From contig CAWKNP010000007.1 of the NCBI GenBank assembly GCA_963851105.1, positions 1-64,000 on the forward strand: DNA of 64,000 bases, in the 5' to 3' direction. A program made the translations under genes and the position numbers. Below are positions 17,107 through 25,041 of this stretch, piece after piece. Source of the stretch: DATARN01 sp963851105. Its GTDB lineage: Bacteria; Actinomycetota; Acidimicrobiia; Acidimicrobiales; Palsa-688. The stretch's first letter is position 1. Every line of letters begins with the position of its first letter. The notes beneath the pieces are model-generated. The model did no database searches, was not told where the DNA came from, and worked only from the letters and a program-made list of their open reading frames with translations.

Positions 17107-17886
17107 ATGGCCTACACCGTCGGAGCCTCGGCCCCGAAACGAGTGCCGATGGAAAAAATGCGCAAGACCGCGCTCGCCGCGGGCGTCTTGTACCTGATCA
17201 CGTTCATCTCGATCCCGACATTGGCGCTCTACCACGGCGTGGTTCACAACCCGCAGTACATTACCCACGCCGGCAGCAACACCGCGGTCCTCTGGGGTGC
17301 CCTCCTCGAGGTCATCGTGGCGCTGGCCGGCATCGGAACAGCCGTCACCCTTTTCCCGGTCGTGAAGCGGCAGAACGAAACCGTCGCGCTCGGCTTCGTC
17401 ACCGCTCGTGTCCTCGAAGGCGCCATGATCTTCGTCGGCGTCGTGAGCCTGCTATCGATCGTGACCCTGCGCCATAACCTGGCGGGTGCGTCGGGAACCG
17501 ATTCCGCATCGCTCATGACGGCCGGTCATGGCTTCGTCGCCATCTACCACGGGACCTTCCTGTTCGGCCAGACGCTCATGCCCGCGGTGAACGCCCTGTG
17601 CCTCGGCTACCTCCTGTACCGGTCCCGGCTCGTGCCCCGCATCCTGCCCACGCTCGGACTCATCGGAGCCCCCATCCTCTTCGCCTCCGTCGTCGCCCAG
17701 CTCTTCGGACTGATCGGCCAGGTCTCCCCGGTATCCGCGATCGCCGCCCTCCCCATCGCCGCCTGGGAGTTCTCCCTCGGCGTCTGGCTCGTCGTCAAAG
17801 GCTTCAAGCCCTCACCCATCATCTCGAGTGACATCGCGGAACCGGTGCCGCCCCGCAGGAGCGAGCTGGCCTGGGCGGCGGTGTAA
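17107..17886 (+). CDS. DUF4386 multi-pass membrane protein
   Basis: A 259-residue protein with about six hydrophobic segments (roughly residues 22-46, 58-84, 97-120, 138-168, 180-205 and 213-236). DUF4386 landmarks include the N-terminal KTALAAGVLYLITFI and the central ARVLEGAMIFVGVVSL and LGYLLYRSRLVPRILPTLGLIG. A good ribosome site AAAGGAGA precedes ATG 17107. It follows the small 79-residue protein by 23 bases and is very probably in the same operon under the LAL regulator. Function of DUF4386 is unknown. Confidence 0.9.
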   Translation: MAYTVGASAPKRVPMEKMRKTALAAGVLYLITFISIPTLALYHGVVHNPQYITHAGSNTAVLWGALLEVIVALAGIGTAVTLFPVVKRQNETVALGFVTARVLEGAMIFVGVVSLLSIVTLRHNLAGASGTDSASLMTAGHGFVAIYHGTFLFGQTLMPAVNALCLGYLLYRSRLVPRILPTLGLIGAPILFASVVAQLFGLIGQVSPVSAIAALPIAAWEFSLGVWLVVKGFKPSPIISSDIAEPVPPRRSELAWAAV

Positions 17887-17934
17887 ACGACGAAGACGTG
17901 CCTCGGCCGCCAGAGCGGACCAACGTGACGCCAA

Positions 17935-17961
17935 GGAGCCCCGGCTGTTGCCGAGGGCTCC
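17935..17961 (+). terminator. Hairpin terminator after DUF4386 gene
   Basis: GGAGCCCCGG (17935-17944) pairs with CCG-A-GGGCTCC (17951-17961) with one bulged A. A short T-run (TTTTT) lies some 16 bases further on. It also lies downstream of the minus-strand radical-SAM gene and could serve both. Confidence 0.55.
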
Positions 17962-18029
17962 GGCGCGCGCGGGCTACTTTTTGGGGGAGAGCTGGAGAGC
18001 GCACGCCGCCGCCGGTCCAGCTGCCGCGC

Positions 18030-19064
18030 TCATAGCCGTACGAATGTCGCCTCGTCACGACGAATGGGGTTCTCGGGCTTCCGTCGCGAGACCTCGGCCA
18101 CGGCCGCGTACCAATCGGTGGCGGCCGCCTCCGGATCGTGGGTAACGGCTTCGTAGGCAGACGAGAGAAGATCGGAAAATCGGCGTGCGGTCGAAACCCG
18201 CCAGCTGCGGGCGAGATCGGACAAGCTCCCACGCTCGAGGGAACCCAGCCGATAGGAAGGATCGATGTCATGGGCGAGCGGGATGACCTCGCCGGCGTCA
18301 TCGACAATGAGGACCGGTGCCAACTTGGCAAGGTCCTCATCGGCGCCGACGACGAGGACGTCTCGATTGGCACAGATCGTGGCTTTCGGGGCCGCGTCGA
18401 GCTGCAGGATAATTCCGGGGTGCCGCGCCCTCAGCCGTTCGACCTCGACGGCTGCGGCGAGCAACTCGAGCCCGTCGGGTTCGGAGCCCCGTAGGAGGGA
18501 ACGTGCCCGCCCGACCTGTGCCAGAGGGTGGATCTGCACCGTCGAGGCTCCTTGGTCCTCAGCCATCTGGACCAGCCACCCCAGCTGGTCGGCGTTGTAC
18601 CGGGTGAGGGTGAAGATGAACCCGAACGGCAATCCGGTGGCTCGCAGATCACCCAAATGGCGCTGCATGTGCTCGAACGCACCGTTTTGGCGGCGCATCC
18701 GGTTGTGGTCGGCCGGCGGGCCGTCGACGGAGACAGCAAGGGCATCCAAGTGGGGCACTATCGCCTCGAGACGGGCCGGAGTGAGGAGCATCCCGTTGGT
18801 GGTCACGGTGGTCCTCATCCCCTCTCCTCGTGCGGCCGCCAGCAGTCGACCGAGCGACGAGTACATGAAGGGCTCGCCGCCCGATACGGCAAGCTGCCGA
18901 TAGCCGAGGATCGACGCGTCGGCAAGCATCCCGGCCAACTGTTCGACCGGTAGCTCGCCTACCTCCTTTGGCCCTGAGGACGTGTAGCAGTGGGCGCAGC
19001 GCAGATTGCAGCGCCTCGTCGGATGGACCTGAACGATCGGAAAGCGGCCCGCCAGGCTGGCCAT
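18030..19064 (-). CDS. Radical-SAM enzyme of unknown substrate
   Basis: A 344-residue radical-SAM protein with the cluster motif CNLRCAHC at about residues 19-26, followed by AVSGGEPFMYSSL (the GGE SAM-binding motif), TTVTTNGMLL and ALAVSVDGPPADHNRMRR. The C-terminal third has single scattered cysteines and no full SPASM or twitch motif, so I see only one Fe-S cluster. It begins on the stop codon of the upstream gene (TGATG), which makes translation tightly coupled to that 124-residue partner. The architecture is like PqqE/NirJ-type peptide- or cofactor-modifying enzymes. The substrate is unknown; the partner could be its substrate or a recognition protein. Confidence 0.9.
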   Translation of the reverse strand: MASLAGRFPIVQVHPTRRCNLRCAHCYTSSGPKEVGELPVEQLAGMLADASILGYRQLAVSGGEPFMYSSLGRLLAAARGEGMRTTVTTNGMLLTPARLEAIVPHLDALAVSVDGPPADHNRMRRQNGAFEHMQRHLGDLRATGLPFGFIFTLTRYNADQLGWLVQMAEDQGASTVQIHPLAQVGRARSLLRGSEPDGLELLAAAVEVERLRARHPGIILQLDAAPKATICANRDVLVVGADEDLAKLAPVLIVDDAGEVIPLAHDIDPSYRLGSLERGSLSDLARSWRVSTARRFSDLLSSAYEAVTHDPEAAATDWYAAVAEVSRRKPENPIRRDEATFVRL

Positions 19065-19438
19065 CAGCGTTGCGCGGTGGCGCTGCGACCGCCGGCGACA
19101 GGTCCGTCTGAAGGGGTCTGGCCGGCGGTGATCACGACGCGGGTGTGGTCCCAGGCGAGGATCCCGTAAGGAAAGATGATGACGCCATTCACCTTGGGAG
19201 GGTCGGTGTGGTGGAGCCAGCCCAAGATTCGCAGCAGGTCATTACCGCAACCTTCGCCCTCGTCGAAGGCCACCGTCATCGACATCCCCGTCGCTTCCCG
19301 TCCACCATAGAACGCCGCGTCCTCGACGGTCCCCGGGCCTTCGTCAATTATCCGACTGATCTCCTTCACCGACTCGTCGGTGATCGTCCGGGTCCGGTAC
19401 GCCTGGTACAGCTTTTCCGAGCCTCGTGCTTCGGGCAT
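19064..19438 (-). CDS. 124-residue partner of the radical-SAM enzyme, unknown family
   Basis: The ATG at 19438 follows AGGAG at good distance. The product contains GSEKLYQAYRTRTITDESVKEI, an acidic middle (EGPGTVEDAAFYGGREATG), a CG pair in DEGEGCGNDLLRILGWLHH, then VNGVIIFPYGILAWDHTRVVI and a Gly/Ser/Arg tail. It has one cysteine, no signal peptide and no membrane segment. I do not recognise the family; it is not a NHLP or Nif11 leader. Its stop shares a base with the radical-SAM start. It could be a dedicated accessory protein or a large precursor. Confidence 0.75.
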   Translation of the reverse strand: MPEARGSEKLYQAYRTRTITDESVKEISRIIDEGPGTVEDAAFYGGREATGMSMTVAFDEGEGCGNDLLRILGWLHHTDPPKVNGVIIFPYGILAWDHTRVVITAGQTPSDGPVAGGRSATAQR

Positions 19439-19534
19439 GTTGTCTCCTCTGGTGCAGGACGCCGGACGTCCCGGTGTCGAGGGGAAAGAGGCTCCCGGGC
19501 ACAGCCGGATACTCGCGACCATCCGAAGAGGTAG

Positions 19535-19619
19535 AAAGCCTGGGGGCACAGATCTTCAACGATTCAGGCTTTGCGGTATCTCCGGCCGGCCCCCAGGGTC
19601 TTCAATGGGACCGAAGATC
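19535..19619 (+). promoter_or_regulatory. Leader with mutually exclusive hairpins before the GH114 gene
   Basis: AAAGCCTG (19535-19542) can pair with CAGGCTTT (19565-19572). The overlapping CCTGGGGGC (19539-19547) can instead pair with GCCCCCAGG (19589-19597). A third pairing, GATCTTC (19551-19557) with GAAGATC (19613-19619), ends directly before the Shine-Dalgarno AGGAGGG (19621-19627). The stems cannot all form together, which is the pattern of an attenuator or switch, though chance pairing in GC-rich DNA is possible. Confidence 0.35.
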
Positions 19620-19635
19620 GAGGAGGGCATGAACC

Positions 19636-21252
19636 GTGACCGGACGTTTTGGGGCGAAGATCGCGTCGTTGGTTCTCGCCGCGACGGTGGTCGCCGGGTT
19701 GTTGCCAGGTCTGGCGGCCTACGCGGCGACCGGCCCGACCCCGAGCGGGACGTTGAGCATCCACGGTCAGCTGGGCGACGGAGCAACGCTCAACGCGCAA
19801 GGCGTCACGTGGACGCCGGCGCCGTGTGACTCGAGAGGTGTCTGCTCCAAAGCCTTGACCGTCAGCTATCGGTGGTATGCGTGTGCCGCCACGACTTGCG
19901 GTCCGACGTCGATCGCGAACATTCAGAGCTACCTGGCCACGGTGCTGGTAGGTCCCGGCGACGTGGGCAAGAGAATAAAGGTGCTCGAGACTGCCCACGA
20001 CGTGCGTTCCGACGAGTCGGAACAGACGGCCGCCGTTTCGTACGAAACGTCTTCATCGGTTGTCGCCTGGCCGGCAGGCAGCGCTGCCCGCGTCGATTTG
20101 ATTCGCGGCACTCCTGAAGGCTCGACTTCGTCCACACGCGAGCAGTTCGTTCTGTCGCCCTCACACGCGAATCCCGCTGACGGGGCAGTCCAAGTCGCTT
20201 GCGCTCTCGACGGAGGCCCTTATGCCGTGGCGTGCGCAACCAGCCTGAGTTTCGTTACGCCGACCCTTGGCATCGGTACCCATAGTCTCCACGTGAAGGC
20301 GACCAATGGTGCCGGCGCGAATGTCACGACCTTCCGATGGTCAGTGGTCGCCCCCGCCCCTCCGGTCGGCTGCACCTCCTGCTTTCACCCGCCGCACCTT
20401 GACTCGGCGGGTCAGCCCATGACCTGGGACTGGCAGCTTTCGAACGCCGGATCGTCACTCATCTTTCGTCCTGTCGACCTGTTCGACATCGACGGGTTCA
20501 ACAACCTGACCAGCATCGTGGCGACCATTCACGGCCGTGCCGGCCGAACTTTGCCTCACGAGAAGGCGATCTGTTACATCTCGCTCGGTTCCTGGGAGAA
20601 CTTCCGCGCTGACGCCACGGCGTGGCCGAACAACGCCGTAGGCCAAACACTGCAAGGTTTCTCCAACGAGCACTGGGTCGATGTCCGCCAATTGTCTGCC
20701 CTCCAACCAGTCATCACCAGCCGGCTCAACATGTGCGCCGCGAAGGGCTTCGATGGCGTCGAAGTGGACAACATCGACGGGTGGGACGGCAACAACACCG
20801 GGTTCCCTCTGACCGCCGAAGACACCCAGGCGTGGCTGACGGCGATCGCCAACCAGGCTCATTCGCGGAACATGTTTATTTTGTGGAAGAACGACCCCTA
20901 TCTGGCCTCGTTCGGGGCGCGCTACTTCGACGGCGCGCTGAGCGAGCAGTGTTACTCCTACGGCGAGTGCACGGCGGTCCAGAACGATGGCACCGGCAAC
21001 TGCAACCTCACGGCCAATCCTTGTGGTGTCGCGGTGTTCGCGCAGGCGGGAAAGTGGGTCGGCGAGGTTGAATATCCCCCGTCGCCCGGTCAGCCGGGCG
21101 TGTGTACGCCTACCCAAACCTGCGCTGGCACCCGCAGCTTCACACAGTTCTGCACTACGACCTGGCGGCTCCCGCCAAATGGATTCGGATTTGCGGCATG
21201 GCGCGCCATTGTGGCGCTTGATGGCCGAACATTCTATTCGTGCTGGAATTAG
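19636..21252 (+). CDS. Secreted GH114 glycosidase (endo-alpha-1,4-polygalactosaminidase-like)
   Basis: A 538-residue exported protein. The signal peptide is KIASLVLAATVVAGLLPGLAAYAA, followed by two Ig/Fn-like beta domains to about residue 240. The catalytic part (about 255-538) shows the GH114 pattern: MTWDWQLS, then VATIHG, KAICYISLGSWENFRAD, WVDVRQLSAL, GFDGVEVDNIDGW with the acidic pair, and NMFILWKNDPYLAS. GH114 enzymes cleave galactosaminogalactan-type polymers; activity here is inference. Cysteines in the C-terminal third probably form disulfides. The GTG start at 19636 lies 8 bases after AGGAGGG. It diverges from the radical-SAM pair. Confidence 0.88.
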   Translation: MTGRFGAKIASLVLAATVVAGLLPGLAAYAATGPTPSGTLSIHGQLGDGATLNAQGVTWTPAPCDSRGVCSKALTVSYRWYACAATTCGPTSIANIQSYLATVLVGPGDVGKRIKVLETAHDVRSDESEQTAAVSYETSSSVVAWPAGSAARVDLIRGTPEGSTSSTREQFVLSPSHANPADGAVQVACALDGGPYAVACATSLSFVTPTLGIGTHSLHVKATNGAGANVTTFRWSVVAPAPPVGCTSCFHPPHLDSAGQPMTWDWQLSNAGSSLIFRPVDLFDIDGFNNLTSIVATIHGRAGRTLPHEKAICYISLGSWENFRADATAWPNNAVGQTLQGFSNEHWVDVRQLSALQPVITSRLNMCAAKGFDGVEVDNIDGWDGNNTGFPLTAEDTQAWLTAIANQAHSRNMFILWKNDPYLASFGARYFDGALSEQCYSYGECTAVQNDGTGNCNLTANPCGVAVFAQAGKWVGEVEYPPSPGQPGVCTPTQTCAGTRSFTQFCTTTWRLPPNGFGFAAWRAIVALDGRTFYSCWN

Positions 21253-21257
21253 TCCGT

Positions 21258-21287
21258 GCCCGCGGTACCGGGAAGCGGTCCGCGGGC
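21258..21287. terminator. Hairpin between convergent genes
   Basis: GCCCGCGG (21258-21265) and CCGCGGGC (21280-21287) form a perfect 8-bp stem with a 14-base loop between the stop codons of the GH114 gene and the minus-strand propeller gene. It is a plausible shared terminator. Confidence 0.5.
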
Positions 21288-21292
21288 TCAGG

Positions 21293-23821
21293 TCACCCGG
21301 CCAGGAGGCGCGAGATTCCCGGGATCTGAGCGAACTTGCCGATCGTGGCGTGTGCGGCCGGTGCGCCAACCCCGGGGCGGACGGCGAGGGGCTTGGTGCC
21401 GCGCGCCGCCGACTTGGCCGAGGAACTGCTGATCGAGCCCGTCGCCACGGTGAGTGAGACCGCGATGGGCGTGTCGCCGTTGGTGATGGCGCTCGGATCA
21501 CCGATGACCGCCGAACCGCCGGACAGGCCGGTCACGTCAAGGGTGTTCCAGATGTGGTTGAGCTGGTGATCGGCGGCGACCACGGCCAGCGTCCCGAAGG
21601 CGTTTTCGAACACTTCGGGAACCTGGGTTCCTGCTTGGCCGTACTTGGTTCCGTCCACCAGCACGACCGACGGGTTACCGGTGAGACGCGGTGCGTTCGA
21701 CGTCGTGGTCTGGTCATAGGAGTTCCAGATCCGGCCCTGCTGGTGATCGGCCACGAACTCCACCAGGTCCCCGTTGCTGCTGTCGTCGACGTAGACGTGG
21801 GGGATTCCGCCGATCAGTACCGGCTTTGGATTGCCCGACAGAGTCGGCGAGCCGGGGGCGCTGTGGGTCTGGTCGTAGGCGTTCCAGATCCGCCCGCCGA
21901 GATGGTCGGCGACGAACTCGATGAGGTCGTTGCTCCCGCCGGCCCGGCCGTACACGTGGGGTATCCCGCCGATCAGCAGGGCACCGGGCGCCCCGGCGAG
22001 TGCCACGCCGCCGCCCGCGCCCATGGTCTCGTCGTAGAAGTTCCACTGATGACCAGCCAGATTGTCGTTGTCGACCTCGATCAGGTCGCCGCCCGCCGTG
22101 GTGCCGTAGACGTGCATGACGCCGCCCAGCCGCACGGCCGAAAGGGTGCCCGCGATCTTGGGCGCCCCGGGATCAACGGCGGTCACGTCGGTGGTCAGCC
22201 AGGCTCCGCCCGCGCCATCGTTGTGATAGTCGATGAGGTCGTTGCTGGTCGGGTTCAAGGCAAAGACGTGCAGGGTCGAGCCATCGAGCACCGCTTGCGG
22301 CGATGTGTTGACAAGGGGGGCTCCGGGGACGGCAGCGGTGATGTCGACCGGATTCGACCATGAGGGGCCCACCCGGCCCGACACGTACAGATGGGCGTTG
22401 GCCCCGAGCAAAAAGACGTCGGTTTGCCCGGCGGAGTCCACGACCGGCGCCGGAACCCCGGTGAAGGTGCCCGGGTTGAGGGCGACCTGCTCGGCCGAGA
22501 AAAAGGTGTCGTCGAAGCCCTGGACGAATGCTTCGACGCTCGGCGGCGTCGGCGAGATGTTGAGGCGCACCACCGCGCTGTTGGCCGTCTTCACCGCGGG
22601 GTCGGTCGAGCCGTTGACGCCGACGAGCAGGTGCCCGTCGGGCTGGAGGCCGCCGCCATTCGGCCCGAAGACCGTGAAGGTGGACAGGAAGTCGATGGCG
22701 ACCTCGCCGCCGGCGAACGTCGAATCGATGTGGCCGCCGGCGAAGCGCATGACCAGGGCGGGAGCGGGCAGGCAGGACGTCGAGGTATCCGAGAAGGTTG
22801 CGACGACATACACGGTCGTGCCGGTGACCTCGATCTCGCCACCGATCGGCGAGCAGGTCTCGGCGGGACCGGTCACCACGCCGCCCGTCCCGAACCCGGT
22901 ATCCAACGCTCCCGACGCCAGGAAGTGGGCGAGGAAGACCGAGCTACCGGACTGGCCGGTCACATAGAAGGTGCCGTCGGCCGCGCTCTGCAAAGCGGCC
23001 GGCGCGACCAGTGGGGGCATACCACCGGATCCGGTGACGGCTCCGGTGCTCGAGTACACCTCGACACCGAACGCCGGCGTGGCGCTCTGGGCGTTGACGA
23101 CGATGACGCCGACACTGTTGCCGGCCGTGGTCGCTTTCGGGCTGAACACCGAAGTACCGGGGGCGAAGACAATCCGGCCCGGATTGGCGGCCTGCCCGAA
23201 GGTGGTATCGAGCACGCCGGTCGCTGTGAGCGCGAACAGGAACGCCGCCTGGGTCGGGGACTGGGCGAGAAGGTTGCCGACGATGTCGCCGTCGTTCCTC
23301 ACCGTCATCTCCGCGAAGGTGAACGACGGGGCACCGATGGCCGTGGCCGCGATGGTGGCCGTCCCCCCGGTGCCGAAGGTGGCGACGGGGGCGCCGCCGG
23401 CGGTCAGCTCGGTGATGACGAGCTGCGAGCTCGCCGCCGCCGAGGCGGCGTTGCTGCCCAGGGCGTAGATATTGCCACTCGGCCCGACCACCACCTGGGA
23501 ATAGAACGTGGCGGCGGGCAGGACGAACGTTCCGTTGGTTCCGAAGGTGGAATCCACCGCGCCGGCGGCGGTCATCCGGGTGATCTGATCGCTGCTGCGC
23601 GCCGCGACCGTGGGCGAAAGGACCACGGCGCGTCCCAACGAGTCGACCGTGGTGGCGCCGAAGAGGTTGGGCGCCGGCAGATCCGCGACGCCGCTCACGC
23701 CGTAGGTGATGTCGACCCAGGCGGGCGTCGTCGCCGCCGCCGGCGTCGCCGTCAAGCCGAGGGTCGCGACCAGCAACACGGTCGGCAACGCGAGCCACCT
23801 GCAACCGAACCGTCTCGTCAT
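21293..23821 (-). CDS. Large secreted protein: delta-60-like repeats plus PLL-type propeller
   Basis: The ATG at 23821 follows a GAGG site and gives 842 residues with a signal peptide (WLALPTVLLVATLGLTATPAAA). The N-terminal half holds at least four delta-60-type repeats with cores such as VDSTFGTNGTFVL, VLDTTFGQAANPG, ALDTGFGTGGVV and HIDSTFAGG. The C-terminal half has five or so units of about 62 residues with cores like HVYGRAGGSNDLIEF-x(4)LGGRIWNAYDQT, resembling the PLL/fucolectin-type propellers that bind fucose-containing sugars. No catalytic motif is visible. An extracellular glycan-binding role is inference. It may work with the GH114 enzyme opposite. Confidence 0.85.
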   Translation of the reverse strand: MTRRFGCRWLALPTVLLVATLGLTATPAAATTPAWVDITYGVSGVADLPAPNLFGATTVDSLGRAVVLSPTVAARSSDQITRMTAAGAVDSTFGTNGTFVLPAATFYSQVVVGPSGNIYALGSNAASAAASSQLVITELTAGGAPVATFGTGGTATIAATAIGAPSFTFAEMTVRNDGDIVGNLLAQSPTQAAFLFALTATGVLDTTFGQAANPGRIVFAPGTSVFSPKATTAGNSVGVIVVNAQSATPAFGVEVYSSTGAVTGSGGMPPLVAPAALQSAADGTFYVTGQSGSSVFLAHFLASGALDTGFGTGGVVTGPAETCSPIGGEIEVTGTTVYVVATFSDTSTSCLPAPALVMRFAGGHIDSTFAGGEVAIDFLSTFTVFGPNGGGLQPDGHLLVGVNGSTDPAVKTANSAVVRLNISPTPPSVEAFVQGFDDTFFSAEQVALNPGTFTGVPAPVVDSAGQTDVFLLGANAHLYVSGRVGPSWSNPVDITAAVPGAPLVNTSPQAVLDGSTLHVFALNPTSNDLIDYHNDGAGGAWLTTDVTAVDPGAPKIAGTLSAVRLGGVMHVYGTTAGGDLIEVDNDNLAGHQWNFYDETMGAGGGVALAGAPGALLIGGIPHVYGRAGGSNDLIEFVADHLGGRIWNAYDQTHSAPGSPTLSGNPKPVLIGGIPHVYVDDSSNGDLVEFVADHQQGRIWNSYDQTTTSNAPRLTGNPSVVLVDGTKYGQAGTQVPEVFENAFGTLAVVAADHQLNHIWNTLDVTGLSGGSAVIGDPSAITNGDTPIAVSLTVATGSISSSSAKSAARGTKPLAVRPGVGAPAAHATIGKFAQIPGISRLLAG

Positions 23822-24028
23822 GTTGCGCCTCGCTCTCCTGCCATCGCCGCGAATCCGGCGCCTGTACTTTGCCCCCCGGCATCGGTCCCCGGCCACCCAA
23901 TTCGGGAAAAGGGTCCTATTGGCTACACGTCGCGCGCCCGCGATCGGGCGCTGACGGGGCAGCGACAATGGGGCGTCTAACGTGCGTTGCGTTCCCGGAT
24001 CCCCGCCGGCCGACCCCGCCCTGACCTG

Positions 24029-24640
24029 ATGGAGCCCATGACTTCCCACCTGCGTTCGGCCTGGGGCGGAATTGTCGGGCCCGTGGCTTTCATCTCCGCC
24101 TGGCTGGTGGGCGGCGCCGAGCACGGCGGGGGCTACTCACCGGTCGACGACGCGATCAGCCGGCTCGCCGCGATCGGGGCGTCGTCGCGGCCGATCATGA
24201 CCGCGGGCTTCGTCGGCTTCGGGGTCGCAGTACCGGTCTACGCCATGGCGCTCAAGGCGGCCGTGCCCGGACCGGCGTGGAAAACGGCGGTCGCGACCGG
24301 AGCCGCGACGTTGGCCGTGGCCGCCTTCCCGCTCGACACCTCGTCCACGATCGACCAGGTCCACGCCGCCATGGCGGCACTCGGCTACGTGACGCTGGCC
24401 GCGACACCGTTGCTCGCCGCCCGCCCGCTGGCGGTCGCCGGGCATCGCCGGGCTGCCTCTTTGTCGGTTGCGGTAGGCGTCGGGTCCGGGCTTTGCCTCG
24501 TAGGGACCCTGGCGGGGCCCGCGCATGGCTTGCTGCAGCGCATCGGTCTCACCCTGGGCGATGCCTGGCTCATCTCGAGTGCGGCGTGGATGTTGTCCGG
24601 TGGCCGCGTCGGCCCGGTCGCTGCCCCTCAGGCCCCCTGA
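24029..24640 (+). CDS. DUF998 multi-pass membrane protein
   Basis: A 203-residue protein with about five or six hydrophobic segments. DUF998 features include IVGPVAFISAWLVGG near the start, the soluble turn YSPVDDAISRLAAIGA, then PLDTSSTIDQVHAAMAALGYVTLA, whose His and Asp/Thr are conserved. The start may be ATG 24029 or ATG 24038. Function of DUF998 is unknown. It diverges from the propeller gene and converges on the DUF427 gene. Confidence 0.82.
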   Translation: MEPMTSHLRSAWGGIVGPVAFISAWLVGGAEHGGGYSPVDDAISRLAAIGASSRPIMTAGFVGFGVAVPVYAMALKAAVPGPAWKTAVATGAATLAVAAFPLDTSSTIDQVHAAMAALGYVTLAATPLLAARPLAVAGHRRAASLSVAVGVGSGLCLVGTLAGPAHGLLQRIGLTLGDAWLISSAAWMLSGGRVGPVAAPQAP

Positions 24641-24652
24641 GGCTCGTTTTGC

Positions 24653-24937
24653 CTACGCCTCGACGCGGACGCCTTTCCAGAAAGCGACGCGGTCGGTGAT
24701 GGACTTGGCGGCGTCTTTCGGGTCGGGGTAATACCACGCGGCATCGGGATTGCTCTCGCCGTCGACGACCACGGTGAAATAGCTGGCGGTTCCCTTCCAG
24801 GGACACACGCTGTGCGTGCTGCTCTCGACGAGCACGCCTTCGAGGACCGAGTGGCGGGGGAAGTAATGATTGCCTTCGACGATGACGGTGTCATCGGAGT
24901 CTGCGATGACAGCGCCGTTCCAAGTTGCAGTGGCCAT
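24653..24937 (-). CDS. DUF427-family protein
   Basis: A 94-residue protein of the usual single-domain DUF427 length: ATWNGAVIADSDDTVIVEGNHYFP, then VLVESSTHSVCPWKGTASYFTVVVDG and AAWYYPDPKDAA, where the CPWKG segment, the WYYP segment and the closing FWKGVRVEA are family hallmarks. These are small soluble beta proteins often found as single genes in actinobacteria; biochemical function is unknown. The start ATG 24937 is unambiguous. Confidence 0.95.
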   Translation of the reverse strand: MATATWNGAVIADSDDTVIVEGNHYFPRHSVLEGVLVESSTHSVCPWKGTASYFTVVVDGESNPDAAWYYPDPKDAAKSITDRVAFWKGVRVEA

Positions 24938-25041
24938 GTCAAGGTCAACCCGCCGCCGCTCACAATCCTTCCCTGTCCCATTCTCTGTCCCTTTCCTGTC
25001 CTGCTCACAGTTTCTTCATGATCGGGGGGGATCATGGCACC

